From: CAVRIA01 sp963721115
Lineage (GTDB): Bacteria > Desulfobacterota > Binatia > HRBIN30 > CADEER01
Assembly: GCA_963721115.1 (NCBI GenBank)
Contig: CAVRIA010000004.1
Location: 1 to 64,000, forward strand
Direction of reading: 5' to 3'
DNA: 64,000 nt
Positions 44,020 to 57,887 of the stretch are shown in pieces. Each line of letters begins with the position of its first letter. Position 1 is the first letter of the stretch. The notes beneath the pieces were generated by a model that searched no databases, was not told the origin of the DNA, and worked only from the letters and a program-made list of their open reading frames with translations. The translations under genes were made by a program, and so were the position numbers.

Positions 44020-45600
44020 CTAGCGACCAAACAGCCCGGCAACCAGCCTTTTTTCCGCGACGCCGAGCAGGGCGTCGATGGCGATGGCGAGCAGCGCCGC
44101 GGGCAGGGCGCCGGTGAGCACGAGATTGGTGTCCGTGACCGTGAGGCCAGTGACGATCGGCTCGCCGAGCCCGCCGGCGCCGATGAAGGCCGCCAGGGTC
44201 GCCGTGCCGACGCTGATGACGGTTGCGGTTCGAATGCCGGCGAGGATGACCGGCGACGCCAGCGGCAGCTCGACGCGCCACAGGAGCTGCCGCGGGAGCA
44301 TGCCGAGACCCAGGCCGACCTCGATGAGCTGCGGGTCGACGGCGCGCAACCCGGTGACGGTGTTGCGCAGGATCGGAAGCAGGCCGTAGAGAAAGAGCGC
44401 GACGATCGCCGGCGCGGTGCCGATGCCGAACAGCGGCAGCATGAAGGCGAGCAGGGCGATGGACGGGATGGTCTGCAGCACGCCCGCAATCGCCAGCGCG
44501 GATGACGCCAGGCGCGGCCGTCGGCTGGCGGCGATGCCGAGAGGAATGCCGAGCAGGCAGGCCGCCACGACGGCCACTCCGGTCAGCACGAGGTGCTGGC
44601 CGGCCAGTGCGAGAGTGATGGCGCGTCGCTGCCAGAGCAGGCCGAGGAAGGAGGTGGATCGCGCTTCTCCTTCCACCTGCACCGTGCTCAGACCGCTCTC
44701 GCGCAGAAAGTCGGAAGCCACCTGCGCGGGGCTGAACCGCTCCTGCTCCACCCGATAGTTGAGGTGGCGCATGGTCGCGTCGTCGATCCGCCCGGCCAGC
44801 AGGCGCAACGCCGCGTCCGCCCGCGGCACGCGGGTGAGCAGGTCCAGCCGCACCACCGGCGCGGCTTCGTAGGGCGGGAAGAACCCGCGATCGTCGCGCA
44901 GCGCCACGAGGTCGCGGCCGGCGATCTTGGCGTCGGTCGAGTATCCGTCGGAGACGTCGATCGCCCCCTCCGCCAGGGCCTGGTACGCGAGGTCGTGCTC
45001 GATGCCGACGGTACTGGCCTCGTCGAGCCGGTAGGCGTGCCGCAGGCCCCGCATCCCGTCGGGCCGCTGCAGGAACTCGTGCGACACTCCATAGCGAAGG
45101 CGGTGGCCGGCCAGGTCGCTGATCGCCCGGATGCCGAGCGCGTCCGCGTCTCTGCGCCGCATGATCAGGACGTAGGTATTGTTGAAGCCGAATGGAGCCA
45201 GCCACGTCAGCTCGAAGCGATCCCGAAACGCCTCGCTGACCCTGGCGTAGACGGTGGCCGGCGAGCCCGACTCGGAGGTGTCGTGCAGGATGTCGCGCAG
45301 GCCGGTGCCGGTGTACTCCGCGTAGGCGTCGATGTCGCCGGCGCGTAGCGCATCGAAGCACACCTGCGTGCCCGCCAGATTGAACCTTCGCTCGACGCGC
45401 GCCCCGGCGTGAATCTCCAAGACCTGCGCCATCAGCTCCGCCAGGATCGCACCTTCGGTGAACTTCTTGGCGCCGACCACGACGAGAGGCGGCACTGTCG
45501 CCGCGCCGGATCGGGGCGGCAACGCGACCGTGGCGACGGCGATCGACAGCAGCGCGAACGGCAGCCGGCGGCGCCGCGCGGGCGAGGCGCGGTCACGCAT
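44020..45600 (-). CDS. Glycine-betaine/choline-type ABC transporter, fused binding protein and permease
   Basis: This 526-residue fusion has a signal segment, then a quaternary-amine-type substrate-binding domain (residues about 35-310: VVVGAKKFTEGAILAELM, IDAYAEYTGTGL, YGVSHEFLQRPDG). A permease domain follows at about 330-526 (LLWQRRAITLALAGQHLVL, IPLGIAASRRP, the EAA-like loop GLGLGMLPRQLLWRVELPLA). Such fusions belong to the OpuB/OpuC/ProW family for osmoprotectants such as betaine or choline, or for related quaternary amines. The order is binding domain first. The start overlaps the stop of the ATPase gene by eight bases. Confidence 0.9.
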   Translation of the reverse strand: MRDRASPARRRRLPFALLSIAVATVALPPRSGAATVPPLVVVGAKKFTEGAILAELMAQVLEIHAGARVERRFNLAGTQVCFDALRAGDIDAYAEYTGTGLRDILHDTSESGSPATVYARVSEAFRDRFELTWLAPFGFNNTYVLIMRRRDADALGIRAISDLAGHRLRYGVSHEFLQRPDGMRGLRHAYRLDEASTVGIEHDLAYQALAEGAIDVSDGYSTDAKIAGRDLVALRDDRGFFPPYEAAPVVRLDLLTRVPRADAALRLLAGRIDDATMRHLNYRVEQERFSPAQVASDFLRESGLSTVQVEGEARSTSFLGLLWQRRAITLALAGQHLVLTGVAVVAACLLGIPLGIAASRRPRLASSALAIAGVLQTIPSIALLAFMLPLFGIGTAPAIVALFLYGLLPILRNTVTGLRAVDPQLIEVGLGLGMLPRQLLWRVELPLASPVILAGIRTATVISVGTATLAAFIGAGGLGEPIVTGLTVTDTNLVLTGALPAALLAIAIDALLGVAEKRLVAGLFGR

Positions 45601-46333
45601 CGAGGGCTGCTCGGCGCGGGTCGAGAAAGGCCGCGACGAAGTCCGACGCCGGGGCGGCGCGGATCACTTCGGGCGCCCCGACCTGCACGACCGCGCCCCG
45701 GGCGAGGACGGCCACCGCATCGGCGAGCCGGAGCGCCTCCTCGACGTCGTGGGTGACCAGCACCACGGTCTTGTGTAATCGGCGCTGCAGGTCGAGAAAT
45801 TCGTCCTGCAGGCGGTGGCGCGTCAGGGGATCGAGGGCACCGAAAGGCTCGTCCATGAGCACGATCGGGGGATCGGCGGCGAGAGCGCGGGCCAGCCCGA
45901 CGCGCTGCCGCTGGCCGCCGCTGAGCTGCGCCGGGTAGCGGGCGGCGAACTCGTCGAAGTCGAGGCCGACGAGGGCGAACAGCTCTCGCGCCCGGCTCTC
46001 GCGCCTCGTCCCCGGCCAGCCGAGCAGGCGCGGCACCGTCTCGACGTTGTCGCGGGCGGTCATGTGCGGAAACAGGCCCGCTTCCTGAACGACGTAGCCC
46101 ATGCCGCGGCGCAGCGCCGTCGGATCGAGCCGCGCGGCATCTTCTCCGTCGATGAGAACCCGACCGCTGGTGGGCTGGACGAGGCGGTTGATGACCTTCA
46201 ACGTCGTGGTCTTGCCGCAGCCGGACGGGCCGAGGAGGGCGAGGGTCGTTCCGTGTTCGACGCGCAGCGACACCTCCCGCAGGGCGACGTGCCCGCCGGG
46301 GTAGACCTTTCGCACCGCCTGCAGCTCGATCAC
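45593..46333 (-). CDS. Osmoprotectant-type ABC transporter ATP-binding protein
   Basis: This 246-residue ABC ATPase energises the fused permease encoded downstream. Walker A is GPSGCGKTT, the signature is LSGGQRQRVGLARAL, Walker B is IVLMDEPFGALDP, and the H-loop is LVTHDVEEAL. It lacks the tandem CBS domains that ProV/OpuAA carry for ionic-strength sensing, so it is closer in length to short OpuCA-like forms. It is the first gene of a two-gene operon. Confidence 0.9.
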   Translation of the reverse strand: MIELQAVRKVYPGGHVALREVSLRVEHGTTLALLGPSGCGKTTTLKVINRLVQPTSGRVLIDGEDAARLDPTALRRGMGYVVQEAGLFPHMTARDNVETVPRLLGWPGTRRESRARELFALVGLDFDEFAARYPAQLSGGQRQRVGLARALAADPPIVLMDEPFGALDPLTRHRLQDEFLDLQRRLHKTVVLVTHDVEEALRLADAVAVLARGAVVQVGAPEVIRAAPASDFVAAFLDPRRAALDA

Positions 46334-46581
46334 GCGGCCGCTCCCGCCCGAGTCGGCCCCGCGCCCGGATCGCCTCGCGGCGATCCGCGCTCGCGGCGGG
46401 GCGCGGACGGAGCCGGGGCGATTTTTGCGCCGCTGGCGGTTCCCACGGGCCGCATAGTCGTTTATCTATAGGCAGGCGCTGCAGCGCCGCAAGCGCGGGA
46501 CAGGCCGTGGCTCGGGTCGTCCGAATCGCGGGCCGCGCCCTCCACTGGAACCGCCACTTCTAGCGACTGGAGAGAAGCGAA

Positions 46582-47646
46582 ATGAAACCAGCGAGAAATG
46601 CGGCCTCGCGGAACGAGTTCACATCACCCGACGAGCTGACCAACCGCTTTTCCGGACACGAGACGAAGGATCCGCTCCTGCGCATCGACGAGTACGGCGC
46701 GGAGAGCCTGCAATCACAGCTCCGCCGCGACGTCGATCAGGGTCTGGCGGGGCTGCCCAAGAGCCTGCCGTCGAAGTACTTCTACGACGATCACGGCTCG
46801 CGCCTGTTCGATGCCATCTGCGACCTGCCCGAGTACTACCCGACGCGGACCGAGCAGGCCCTGCTCGAGCGCATCGCGGACGAGGTGATCCAACTGGCTC
46901 ATCCGTCGCATCTCATCGAGCTCGGCAGCGGCGCCTCGCGAAAGACGCGCGTTCTCCTCGATGCGCTGACCCGCGTCCGCCCGGCGGCGTGGTACGTGCC
47001 GATCGACGTCAGTGGCGGCATGCTGCGGCGCAGCGCGGCCGCTCTGCGCCGGGCCTATCCGCGCCTGCACGTGCACGGGGTCGTCGGCGACTACGAGCGG
47101 CACCTGCGGCACATCCCGCCCGCCGAGCGCCGCCTCGCGGTCTTTCTGGGCAGCACCATCGGCAACTTCACGCCCGAGGGGGCGGTCGACTTCCTCGACC
47201 ACCTGGCGCGGCACCTCGCGCCGGGCGACTCGCTGCTGCTCGGAGTGGATCTGGTCAAACCGGTCGAAATCCTGAACGCCGCATACAACGACAGCTCCGG
47301 CGTCACGGCCGAGTTCAACCTCAATGTGCTGCGGGTGATCAACCGCGAGCTGCGCGCCGACTTCGAGCTCGCCCGTTTCGCACACCTCGCCTTCTTCAAC
47401 CGGGAGGCGTCGCAGATCGAGATGCACCTGCAAGCCCGGCGTGCGCACGAGGTAGACGTTGCCGGCATCGGCCGGAGCGTGCACTTCGATGCGGGAGAGA
47501 CCATCCGCACCGAGATCAGCCGCAAGTTTACCCGCGCCTCGACCACGGCCATGCTGGCGGCGGCGGGGTTCGCGGTGACGCGCTGGTACGCGTCGGAAAA
47601 CGACTACTTTGCCCTGGCTCTCGCCGCCGTCGCGCCGCGCGGCTGA
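46582..47646 (+). CDS. egtD: L-histidine N-alpha-methyltransferase EgtD
   Basis: This 354-residue SAM-dependent enzyme trimethylates histidine to hercynine, the first step of ergothioneine synthesis. Its signatures are SKYFYDDHGSRLFDAIC and LPEYYPTRTE in the N-terminal part, the SAM site LIELGSGASRKTR, and the histidine-binding residues around AYNDSSGVTAEFNLN. The ATG at 46582 follows GGAGAGAAGCGAA. No egtB, egtC or egtE is in the window, so the pathway partner must lie elsewhere if ergothioneine is made. Confidence 0.93.
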   Translation: MKPARNAASRNEFTSPDELTNRFSGHETKDPLLRIDEYGAESLQSQLRRDVDQGLAGLPKSLPSKYFYDDHGSRLFDAICDLPEYYPTRTEQALLERIADEVIQLAHPSHLIELGSGASRKTRVLLDALTRVRPAAWYVPIDVSGGMLRRSAAALRRAYPRLHVHGVVGDYERHLRHIPPAERRLAVFLGSTIGNFTPEGAVDFLDHLARHLAPGDSLLLGVDLVKPVEILNAAYNDSSGVTAEFNLNVLRVINRELRADFELARFAHLAFFNREASQIEMHLQARRAHEVDVAGIGRSVHFDAGETIRTEISRKFTRASTTAMLAAAGFAVTRWYASENDYFALALAAVAPRG

Positions 47647-47712
47647 GGCGGGGGGCGTGCGGAGCGATTCGGGCTTGCGCGCGACGCCGGTTTTGTTCAT
47701 GAGGTCAGGGCG

Positions 47713-48924
47713 ATGAGTCACGCCGCGCGCGGGCCGAGCGAGGGCCCTCCGGTGACGTACGTCGACGGCGACGCCGCTCTGCGCGACGTGTGCGAGCACC
47801 TGCACGGCGTCGAGCGCTTCGGTCTCGACACCGAGTTCGTCGGCGAGCGCACGTACGTTCCGCAGCTCGAGGTCGTCCAGGTGGCGACGGCGGAGCGGGC
47901 GGCTCTCATCGACTGCCGCGCCGTCGCGTCGCTCGATCCCTTCTTCGCCGTGCTGCGCGACCGCCGCGTCGAGAAGATCGTTCACGCCGGGCAGCAGGAC
48001 CTCGAGCTCTTCGAGGGGCTGATGGGAGAGTGCCCGACCCCGGTGCTGGACACCCAGGTGGGAGCGGCGATGGTCGGGCACGGCGCGCAGCCGGGGTACG
48101 CGCAGCTGGTCGAGCGACTGATCGGCGCGACGATCGAGAAGAGCGAGACGCTGACGGATTGGTCGCACCGTCCGTTGACGCCAGCGCAGATCGCCTACGC
48201 GGTCGACGACGTGCGCTACCTGCTGGCGCTGCACGAGCTGCTGCGCGCTCGCCTGAGCGAGCTCGGACGCTGGCCGTGGTTTCGCGAGGAGTGCCGGCGC
48301 CTGGAGGACAGCACCCGCAGCACCGTGGTCGAGCCGGCCGAAGCCTATCTGCGGGTTCGCGGACGTGGCTCACTGCGCGCCAAGGGGCTCACCGTCCTGC
48401 GCGAGCTCGCCGCCTGGCGCGAGGAGCTCGCTCGCCAGCGCGACAAGCCGCGCTCCAGTGTCGCGCGCGACGAGGCGCTGGTCGAGATCGCCCGCAAGGC
48501 GCCGACGACGGTGGCCAGCCTGCGCGGCCTGCGCGCCGTGCGCTCGCGCGAGCTCGATCGCCACGCGGAGGACGTCGTCGCGCGCATCGGTCGCGCTCTG
48601 CAGACGCCGAAGGAGGGATGGCCGCAGCCGCCGCCCGCGCAGGGACCGGCGCCGTTCACCGGTGTGGTCGAGCTTCTGCAGGCCGTGCTGCGCCTGCGCG
48701 CCGAGGAGGCGTCCATCGCTCCCAACCTGCTGGCTACGCACGCGGAGCTGCAGTTGCTGGTGCAGCGACACGCGCGCGGAGAAGCAGCGGAGCTGCCCGT
48801 CATGCACGGATGGCGGCGGGAGATCGCCGGAGAGGATCTGCTCGCCTTGCTCGAGGGGCGGGCGTCGGTCGCGCTCGACCCGACGGGTGGCCGGGTGCGC
48901 GTGCGCATCCAGCCGCGCGGCTGA
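47713..48924 (+). CDS. rnd: Ribonuclease D
   Basis: This 403-residue DEDDy 3-prime exoribonuclease trims tRNA precursors. The exonuclease acidic residues lie in FGLDTEFVGERTY, VHAGQQDLELF and AYAVDDVRYLLALH, the last with the DEDDy tyrosine. Two HRDC-like helical domains follow (about residues 210-290 and 310-385) and bind RNA. It begins 66 bases after egtD and could be co-transcribed with it. Confidence 0.93.
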   Translation: MSHAARGPSEGPPVTYVDGDAALRDVCEHLHGVERFGLDTEFVGERTYVPQLEVVQVATAERAALIDCRAVASLDPFFAVLRDRRVEKIVHAGQQDLELFEGLMGECPTPVLDTQVGAAMVGHGAQPGYAQLVERLIGATIEKSETLTDWSHRPLTPAQIAYAVDDVRYLLALHELLRARLSELGRWPWFREECRRLEDSTRSTVVEPAEAYLRVRGRGSLRAKGLTVLRELAAWREELARQRDKPRSSVARDEALVEIARKAPTTVASLRGLRAVRSRELDRHAEDVVARIGRALQTPKEGWPQPPPAQGPAPFTGVVELLQAVLRLRAEEASIAPNLLATHAELQLLVQRHARGEAAELPVMHGWRREIAGEDLLALLEGRASVALDPTGGRVRVRIQPRG

Positions 48925-48959
48925 GGCCGGCGGTTGGCATCGAACGGGAAGGGGGGTTC

Positions 48960-49424
48960 ATGTCGATCCTGCGCATGACACACGTCGGAATCTGCGTCTC
49001 CGATCTGGAGCGCTCGCTGCACTTCTATCGCGATCTGCTCGGCTTCCGATGGCGTTCGGAGCTGCGCGTGCAGGGCGAGCCGTCGGACACGCTGCTGCGG
49101 CTGCGCGGCGTCGATCTGCACGCGGTCTACCTGGAACGGGACGGCACTCGCATCGAGCTGTTGCACTACGCCTCGCCCAAGGAGCAGGGAACGGGCGAGC
49201 CGCGCGCCATGAACGCGCTCGGCCTGACGCATCTCTCGCTGCGCGTCGACGACCTGGCGGGTACGCTGAAGCGGTTGCGCGGGGGAGGCGTCCGAGTTCT
49301 CGACGAGAGCCGCATCGACATTCCCGACTTCGGCGCCGGGGCCGTGTTCCTCTGCGATCCCGACGGCACGCTTCTCGAGCTGGTGCAGTCACCGGGCGAT
49401 CCGGAAGCCCCTCCGGGTGGCTGA
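48960..49424 (+). CDS. VOC/glyoxalase family protein
   Basis: The 154-residue protein has two beta-alpha-beta-beta-beta modules of the vicinal oxygen chelate fold. Metal-ligand candidates are the His in MTHVGICVSDLERSL, the Glu in RIELLHY, the His in GLTHLSLRVDD and the Glu in GTLLELVQ. Families with this pattern include glyoxalase I-like and dioxygenase-like enzymes; the substrate is not evident. I start at the ATG 48960 after GGGAAGGGGGGTT. It follows rnd by 35 bases. Confidence 0.85.
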   Translation: MSILRMTHVGICVSDLERSLHFYRDLLGFRWRSELRVQGEPSDTLLRLRGVDLHAVYLERDGTRIELLHYASPKEQGTGEPRAMNALGLTHLSLRVDDLAGTLKRLRGGGVRVLDESRIDIPDFGAGAVFLCDPDGTLLELVQSPGDPEAPPGG

Positions 49425-49461
49425 CGACGGGGGCGGATCGCGCGGCTTGGTCCAGCGTCGG

Positions 49462-49935
49462 CTACGTGTCGTCCTTCGCGTCCCGCCGCCGGCTGGCGGC
49501 CCGCGCCTGAGCGTCGACCAGGCGGCCGAACACCTCGGCGAGTTGCGGGTCGCTGATTCGCGGCAAGGCGGGGACCGCAACGGAGCGCGTCTTTGGCGCT
49601 GGTGACGCGTCCTCGCTGACGCGCGCTGTCACGGACCCGGAAACGAAGTAGATGTCGCGGATGAGCTCCGCGCCGAGCCGCGCGTTGAGCTTCTCGCGGA
49701 TCGTCTCCTTCATGAACTGCAGCTCCTGCATCCACGCGTGGCCGTTCACGCGCACGGACAGCACGCCGCGTCGGAAGCCCGCCGGCTCCGCCCGCGCCGC
49801 GATGGTCTCTCCGACCTCCTCCTCCCAGAACGTCCAGACCTCGTAGGCCCGCAGGCGCCGATCCGGATCAATGCGCTGCAGCAGCCGCTGCAGGGTTTCC
49901 GCTACGCGGCGAGGACGGGTTTGGCGCGCGCGCAT
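49462..49935 (-). CDS. DUF721/DciA-like protein
   Basis: The 157-residue protein has the DciA/DUF721 core: VAETLQRLLQRIDPDRRLRA at the start, VWTFWEEEVGETIAARAEP, then a KH-like segment LSVRVNGHAWMQELQFMKE. DciA proteins help load the replicative helicase DnaB in bacteria that lack DnaC. The tail of about 50 residues is poorly conserved and probably disordered. It is divergent from nrdJ, with a 158-base spacer that carries the NrdR-like boxes. Confidence 0.8.
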   Translation of the reverse strand: MRARQTRPRRVAETLQRLLQRIDPDRRLRAYEVWTFWEEEVGETIAARAEPAGFRRGVLSVRVNGHAWMQELQFMKETIREKLNARLGAELIRDIYFVSGSVTARVSEDASPAPKTRSVAVPALPRISDPQLAEVFGRLVDAQARAASRRRDAKDDT

Positions 49936-49997
49936 GCGCAAACCGATACGCCATTCGCGGCGGCGAAGCGAGCCCGCGCCCGTGGCGAAGAAATTTC

Positions 49998-50054
49998 TTG
50001 ACGCCGCTATATGTAGTGGTGTAGGTGAATGGACACATACACCCAATTGTGTGA
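49998..50054 (+). promoter_or_regulatory. Putative nrdJ promoter with two NrdR-like boxes
   Basis: CCGCTATATGTAGTGG (50004-50019) closely matches the NrdR box pattern ACACTATATATAGTGT in its core, CTATATGTAGTG. A second, looser palindrome, ACACCCAATTGTGTGA (50039-50054), lies about 35 bp centre to centre, slightly more than the usual 31-32 bp. A TTGACG at 49998-50003 may be the -35 element, with the first box filling the spacer, as expected for repression. The nrdJ ATG is 40 bases further on. Confidence 0.6.
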
Positions 50055-50093
50055 GATCGGTTCTGGAGAAGGCCCGATCCAACCAGGGAGGCG

Positions 50094-52817
<2,724 letters not shown>

Positions 52818-52997
52818 GCCAACCGAGACGGGGCTGACGGCTTTCGCGGGGAGAAGGCGGGGTCGGGTGGTTGATGTGGTTCTCCCCTGTGGGGTGGGGG
52901 CGGTGGCCGGACGGAGCCGGCGCGGGGCGCCTTCGGGCGCCCCGCGGGGGTGGCGACCCAGAGGGCCGATCACCGAGATCTTTATACGGCGCCCGAC

Positions 52998-53609
52998 TCA
53001 GGCGATCAAGCGATCAATTGCCGTTCGCTTGAGGTAGGCGATCAGCTCCGACGGATCGTGGGGAAACTGGTTGCCGAGGAAGTGCTCGATGAGGATGCCG
53101 TCCAGCGCGGCGACGATGAGGGCGGCATCCAGGGGTGGGCGGACGTCGGGCCGGAAACGGCCGCTGTGGCGGCCTCGGTCGATCACGTCTCTCAGCAGTT
53201 GGCGGAACACCCCGTAGAGATCGCTGATTCGCCCGATGACCTCTCCCGGCTGCTTGTCGCCCCGCGCGATCAGGCTGAGCATGAAGCGGACCGAGTACAC
53301 GTTCTCGCGTACGAACTCGTAGAAGAGGTCGATGAGCCTTTCGATCTGCGTGGGCTCGTCGAGCTCCTTCAGGTCGTCGACGTCGATGTAAAAGGGTTCG
53401 AGCGTTCGCCCCAGGGCGGCACGGAACAGCTTCGCCTTGCTGTCGAAGTGCCAGAGGACCAGGGCCTTGCTGACGTGAGCCTCTCGCCCCACCTGCGACA
53501 GCGAGGTGTGATCGTACCCGTGCTCCGCGAAGAGCCGGGTCGCGGTGATCAGGATCCTGTCGCGCGTCCCTCCTGTCTGGTCCGAGGATGACTCTCGCGT
53601 CTGGGACAT
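52998..53609 (-). CDS. TetR family transcriptional regulator
   Basis: This 203-residue TetR-type repressor has its DNA-binding domain at about residues 15-62 (RDRILITATRLFAEHGYD, TSLSQVGREAHVSKALVLWH) and a helical ligand domain after it. The ATG at 53609 places the domain at the usual distance from the N-terminus; the longer upstream frame has no similarity. It is divergent from the lytic transglycosylase gene, which it could control. The ligand is unknown. Confidence 0.9.
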   Translation of the reverse strand: MSQTRESSSDQTGGTRDRILITATRLFAEHGYDHTSLSQVGREAHVSKALVLWHFDSKAKLFRAALGRTLEPFYIDVDDLKELDEPTQIERLIDLFYEFVRENVYSVRFMLSLIARGDKQPGEVIGRISDLYGVFRQLLRDVIDRGRHSGRFRPDVRPPLDAALIVAALDGILIEHFLGNQFPHDPSELIAYLKRTAIDRLIA

Positions 53610-53701
53610 CGAATGTGACCTACGGTAAAGTAAAACGCTGGATCGTGTCAATCCGATTCGAAGTTCTTGCCAGCCGCGAGTGGATGCGGGAGACTGCGCC
53701 A

Positions 53702-54492
53702 ATGCAGTGGGCCCGAGCGCTTCTTCCGTTCTCCGGCCGAGCCACCGCGGTCCTGATCGGAGCATACGCCCTTGCGTCGCTCGCTGCCGCGGCCCCTTCC
53801 CGCGTGGTGGATTCCCCCGCCGGCGCGGAGGTCGAGATCGCCGCTCGACGGGCGCGCAATCCGAAGAGCTGGTTCGTGCGGGTGGACGGCTGGTACATCG
53901 AGGTGGACGGAGTGCGGGGCGACGCCCGCCAGGTTCACTCCCCCTCGTGGAGAACTCCGTGCAGGGAGAAACCGGCACGCCTTACGATGCGCTGATCGAC
54001 GAGGCGGCCGAAACCGCAGGCCTCGACTCGAGGCTCGTGTCGGCGATCATCTTCGAGGAGTCTGGCTTCCGCGCCGATGCGGTCAGCCCCGCCGGGGCAT
54101 ACGGCCTGATGCAGGTGCGTCCGGTTGCTGCCGAGGAGGTGGGCGAGGTGAGGTACCGGGAGCCGAAGGCGAATCTGCGGGCGGGGACTCGCTATCTCAA
54201 ACGTCTCGAGAAGCTGTTCCAGCCGGCGCACGGCCGGGACCGTCTGGCCCTGATGCTGGCGGCCTACAACATGGGTCCGGCGCACGTGTTCGACGCACAG
54301 GACCTGGCGCTGCGGGTCGGGTGCGATCCCTTCGTCTGGGAGGGATCCATGGACCAGGTGATCCCGCTTCTGGAGGAGCCGCGCGTGTACCGAGAGCTGC
54401 GCAACGGCTATGCCCAGGGGCGTCAGGTCGTGGCCTACGTCGATCGGGTACTCGATCGCTTCGGCGCCTATCGGGCAGGGGCAGGCGGATGA
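53702..54492 (+). CDS. SLT-type lytic transglycosylase (frameshifted)
   Basis: This exported murein-cleaving enzyme of about 263 residues starts at the ATG at 53702 with a signal peptide (GRATAVLIGAYALASLAAAA). It then has a short N-terminal domain (SWFVRVDGWYIEVDGVRGD). The frame changes near 53945 in a run of five C. The catalytic SLT domain follows in the next frame: the glutamate in IIFEESGFRADAVSP, GAYGLMQV, LRAGTRYLKRL and LAAYNMGP. Such enzymes cleave the MurNAc-GlcNAc bond. The length of 791 is 3n+2, so one base appears lost. It runs convergent with clpB. Confidence 0.85.
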
Positions 54493-54494
54493 AA

Positions 54495-54576
54495 GGGCAG
54501 GTTGTTAGCTGTCGGCTGTTAGGCTGTTAGGGCAGAACTCGACAGCCTAGCAGCCCAACAACCCAACAACCTGCCC
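54495..54576. terminator. Long hairpin between convergent genes
   Basis: GGGCAGGTTGTT (54495-54506) pairs with AACAACCTGCCC (54565-54576). An inner pair, CGGCTGTTAGGCTGT with ACAGCCTAGCAGCCC, matches at 13 of 15 positions. The stem lies in the 91-base gap between the transglycosylase and clpB stops and could terminate transcription from both sides, though there is no T-run. Confidence 0.6.
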
Positions 54577-54583
54577 CTCGCCG

Positions 54584-57196
<2,613 letters not shown>

Positions 57197-57456
57197 TCCG
57201 TCTCCGTGGCTTCGACTTGGAATTTGCAGACGCCTTGAAGCTAAGCACGATTCGCGCACGCGCAACACTTCCCGCGTTGACAACGCAAATTCGGGCCAGA
57301 TAGGTTGCCGGCCGGATGGGACGGCGGATCGTTTCCGGAGAGCGAGATCGACCGAAGAGAAGCGGTGGAACGCAACCGGGGCGCGACAGCCGGAACGGTG
57401 GCTGCTAAGGTGTCCTGGTGACGCCCCGGAGCGGCCCGGCGAACGAGGAGTGAGCC

Positions 57457-57786
57457 ATGTCTGACGAGAAGGATCGATTTGGAGACAAGATGCGGGAGGT
57501 GGAAAAGGCCCGCGAGGATCTGTTCTTTCAGCAGCGGGACAAGGAGCTGGTCGAGAAGATGCGCCGCGAGAAGGCCGCCGAGGAAGAGGCGGCCGCCCGG
57601 GCCTCCGCGCGCGGGCGCTGTCCCAAGTGCGGCCATTCGCTCGAGCAGCGAGTCCTGCACGAGATCGGCGTGGACGAGTGCCCGGAGTGCGGCGGCATGT
57701 GGCTGGACGAGGGCGAGCTGGAGACGCTGGCGAAGCGCGAGAACGAGGGCTGGTTCGGGCGCCTTCTGGGCACCCGGCGCTCCTGA
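57457..57786 (+). CDS. Zinc-ribbon (zf-TFIIB-like) protein
   Basis: This small protein of 109 residues has a charged helical N-terminal half (residues about 5-50), which may form a coiled coil. A zf-TFIIB-type zinc ribbon follows: CPKCGHSLEQRVLHEIGVDECPECGGMWLD, given here as CPKCGHSLEQ and CPECGGMWLDEGELE. Four cysteines are available to bind zinc. The family occurs alone in many bacteria with no fixed function. The gene is divergent from clpB and ends at a strong terminator. Confidence 0.85.
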   Translation: MSDEKDRFGDKMREVEKAREDLFFQQRDKELVEKMRREKAAEEEAAARASARGRCPKCGHSLEQRVLHEIGVDECPECGGMWLDEGELETLAKRENEGWFGRLLGTRRS

Positions 57787-57829
57787 GCCGGGGCTGGTCG
57801 AGACCGACGCGCACGACGCCGCGGCGTCG

Positions 57830-57872
57830 AAAAAAGGAGGGGGGCGGGATCATCCCGCCCCCCTCTTTTTTG
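57830..57872. terminator. Bidirectional intrinsic terminator
   Basis: An almost perfect palindrome has arms GGGGGCGGGAT and ATCCCGCCCCC, with A6 on the left side and T6 on the right. It can end transcripts from both the zinc-ribbon gene and the convergent DUF1329 gene. Confidence 0.92.
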
Positions 57873-57887
57873 ACCCGTGGGTGTCGG

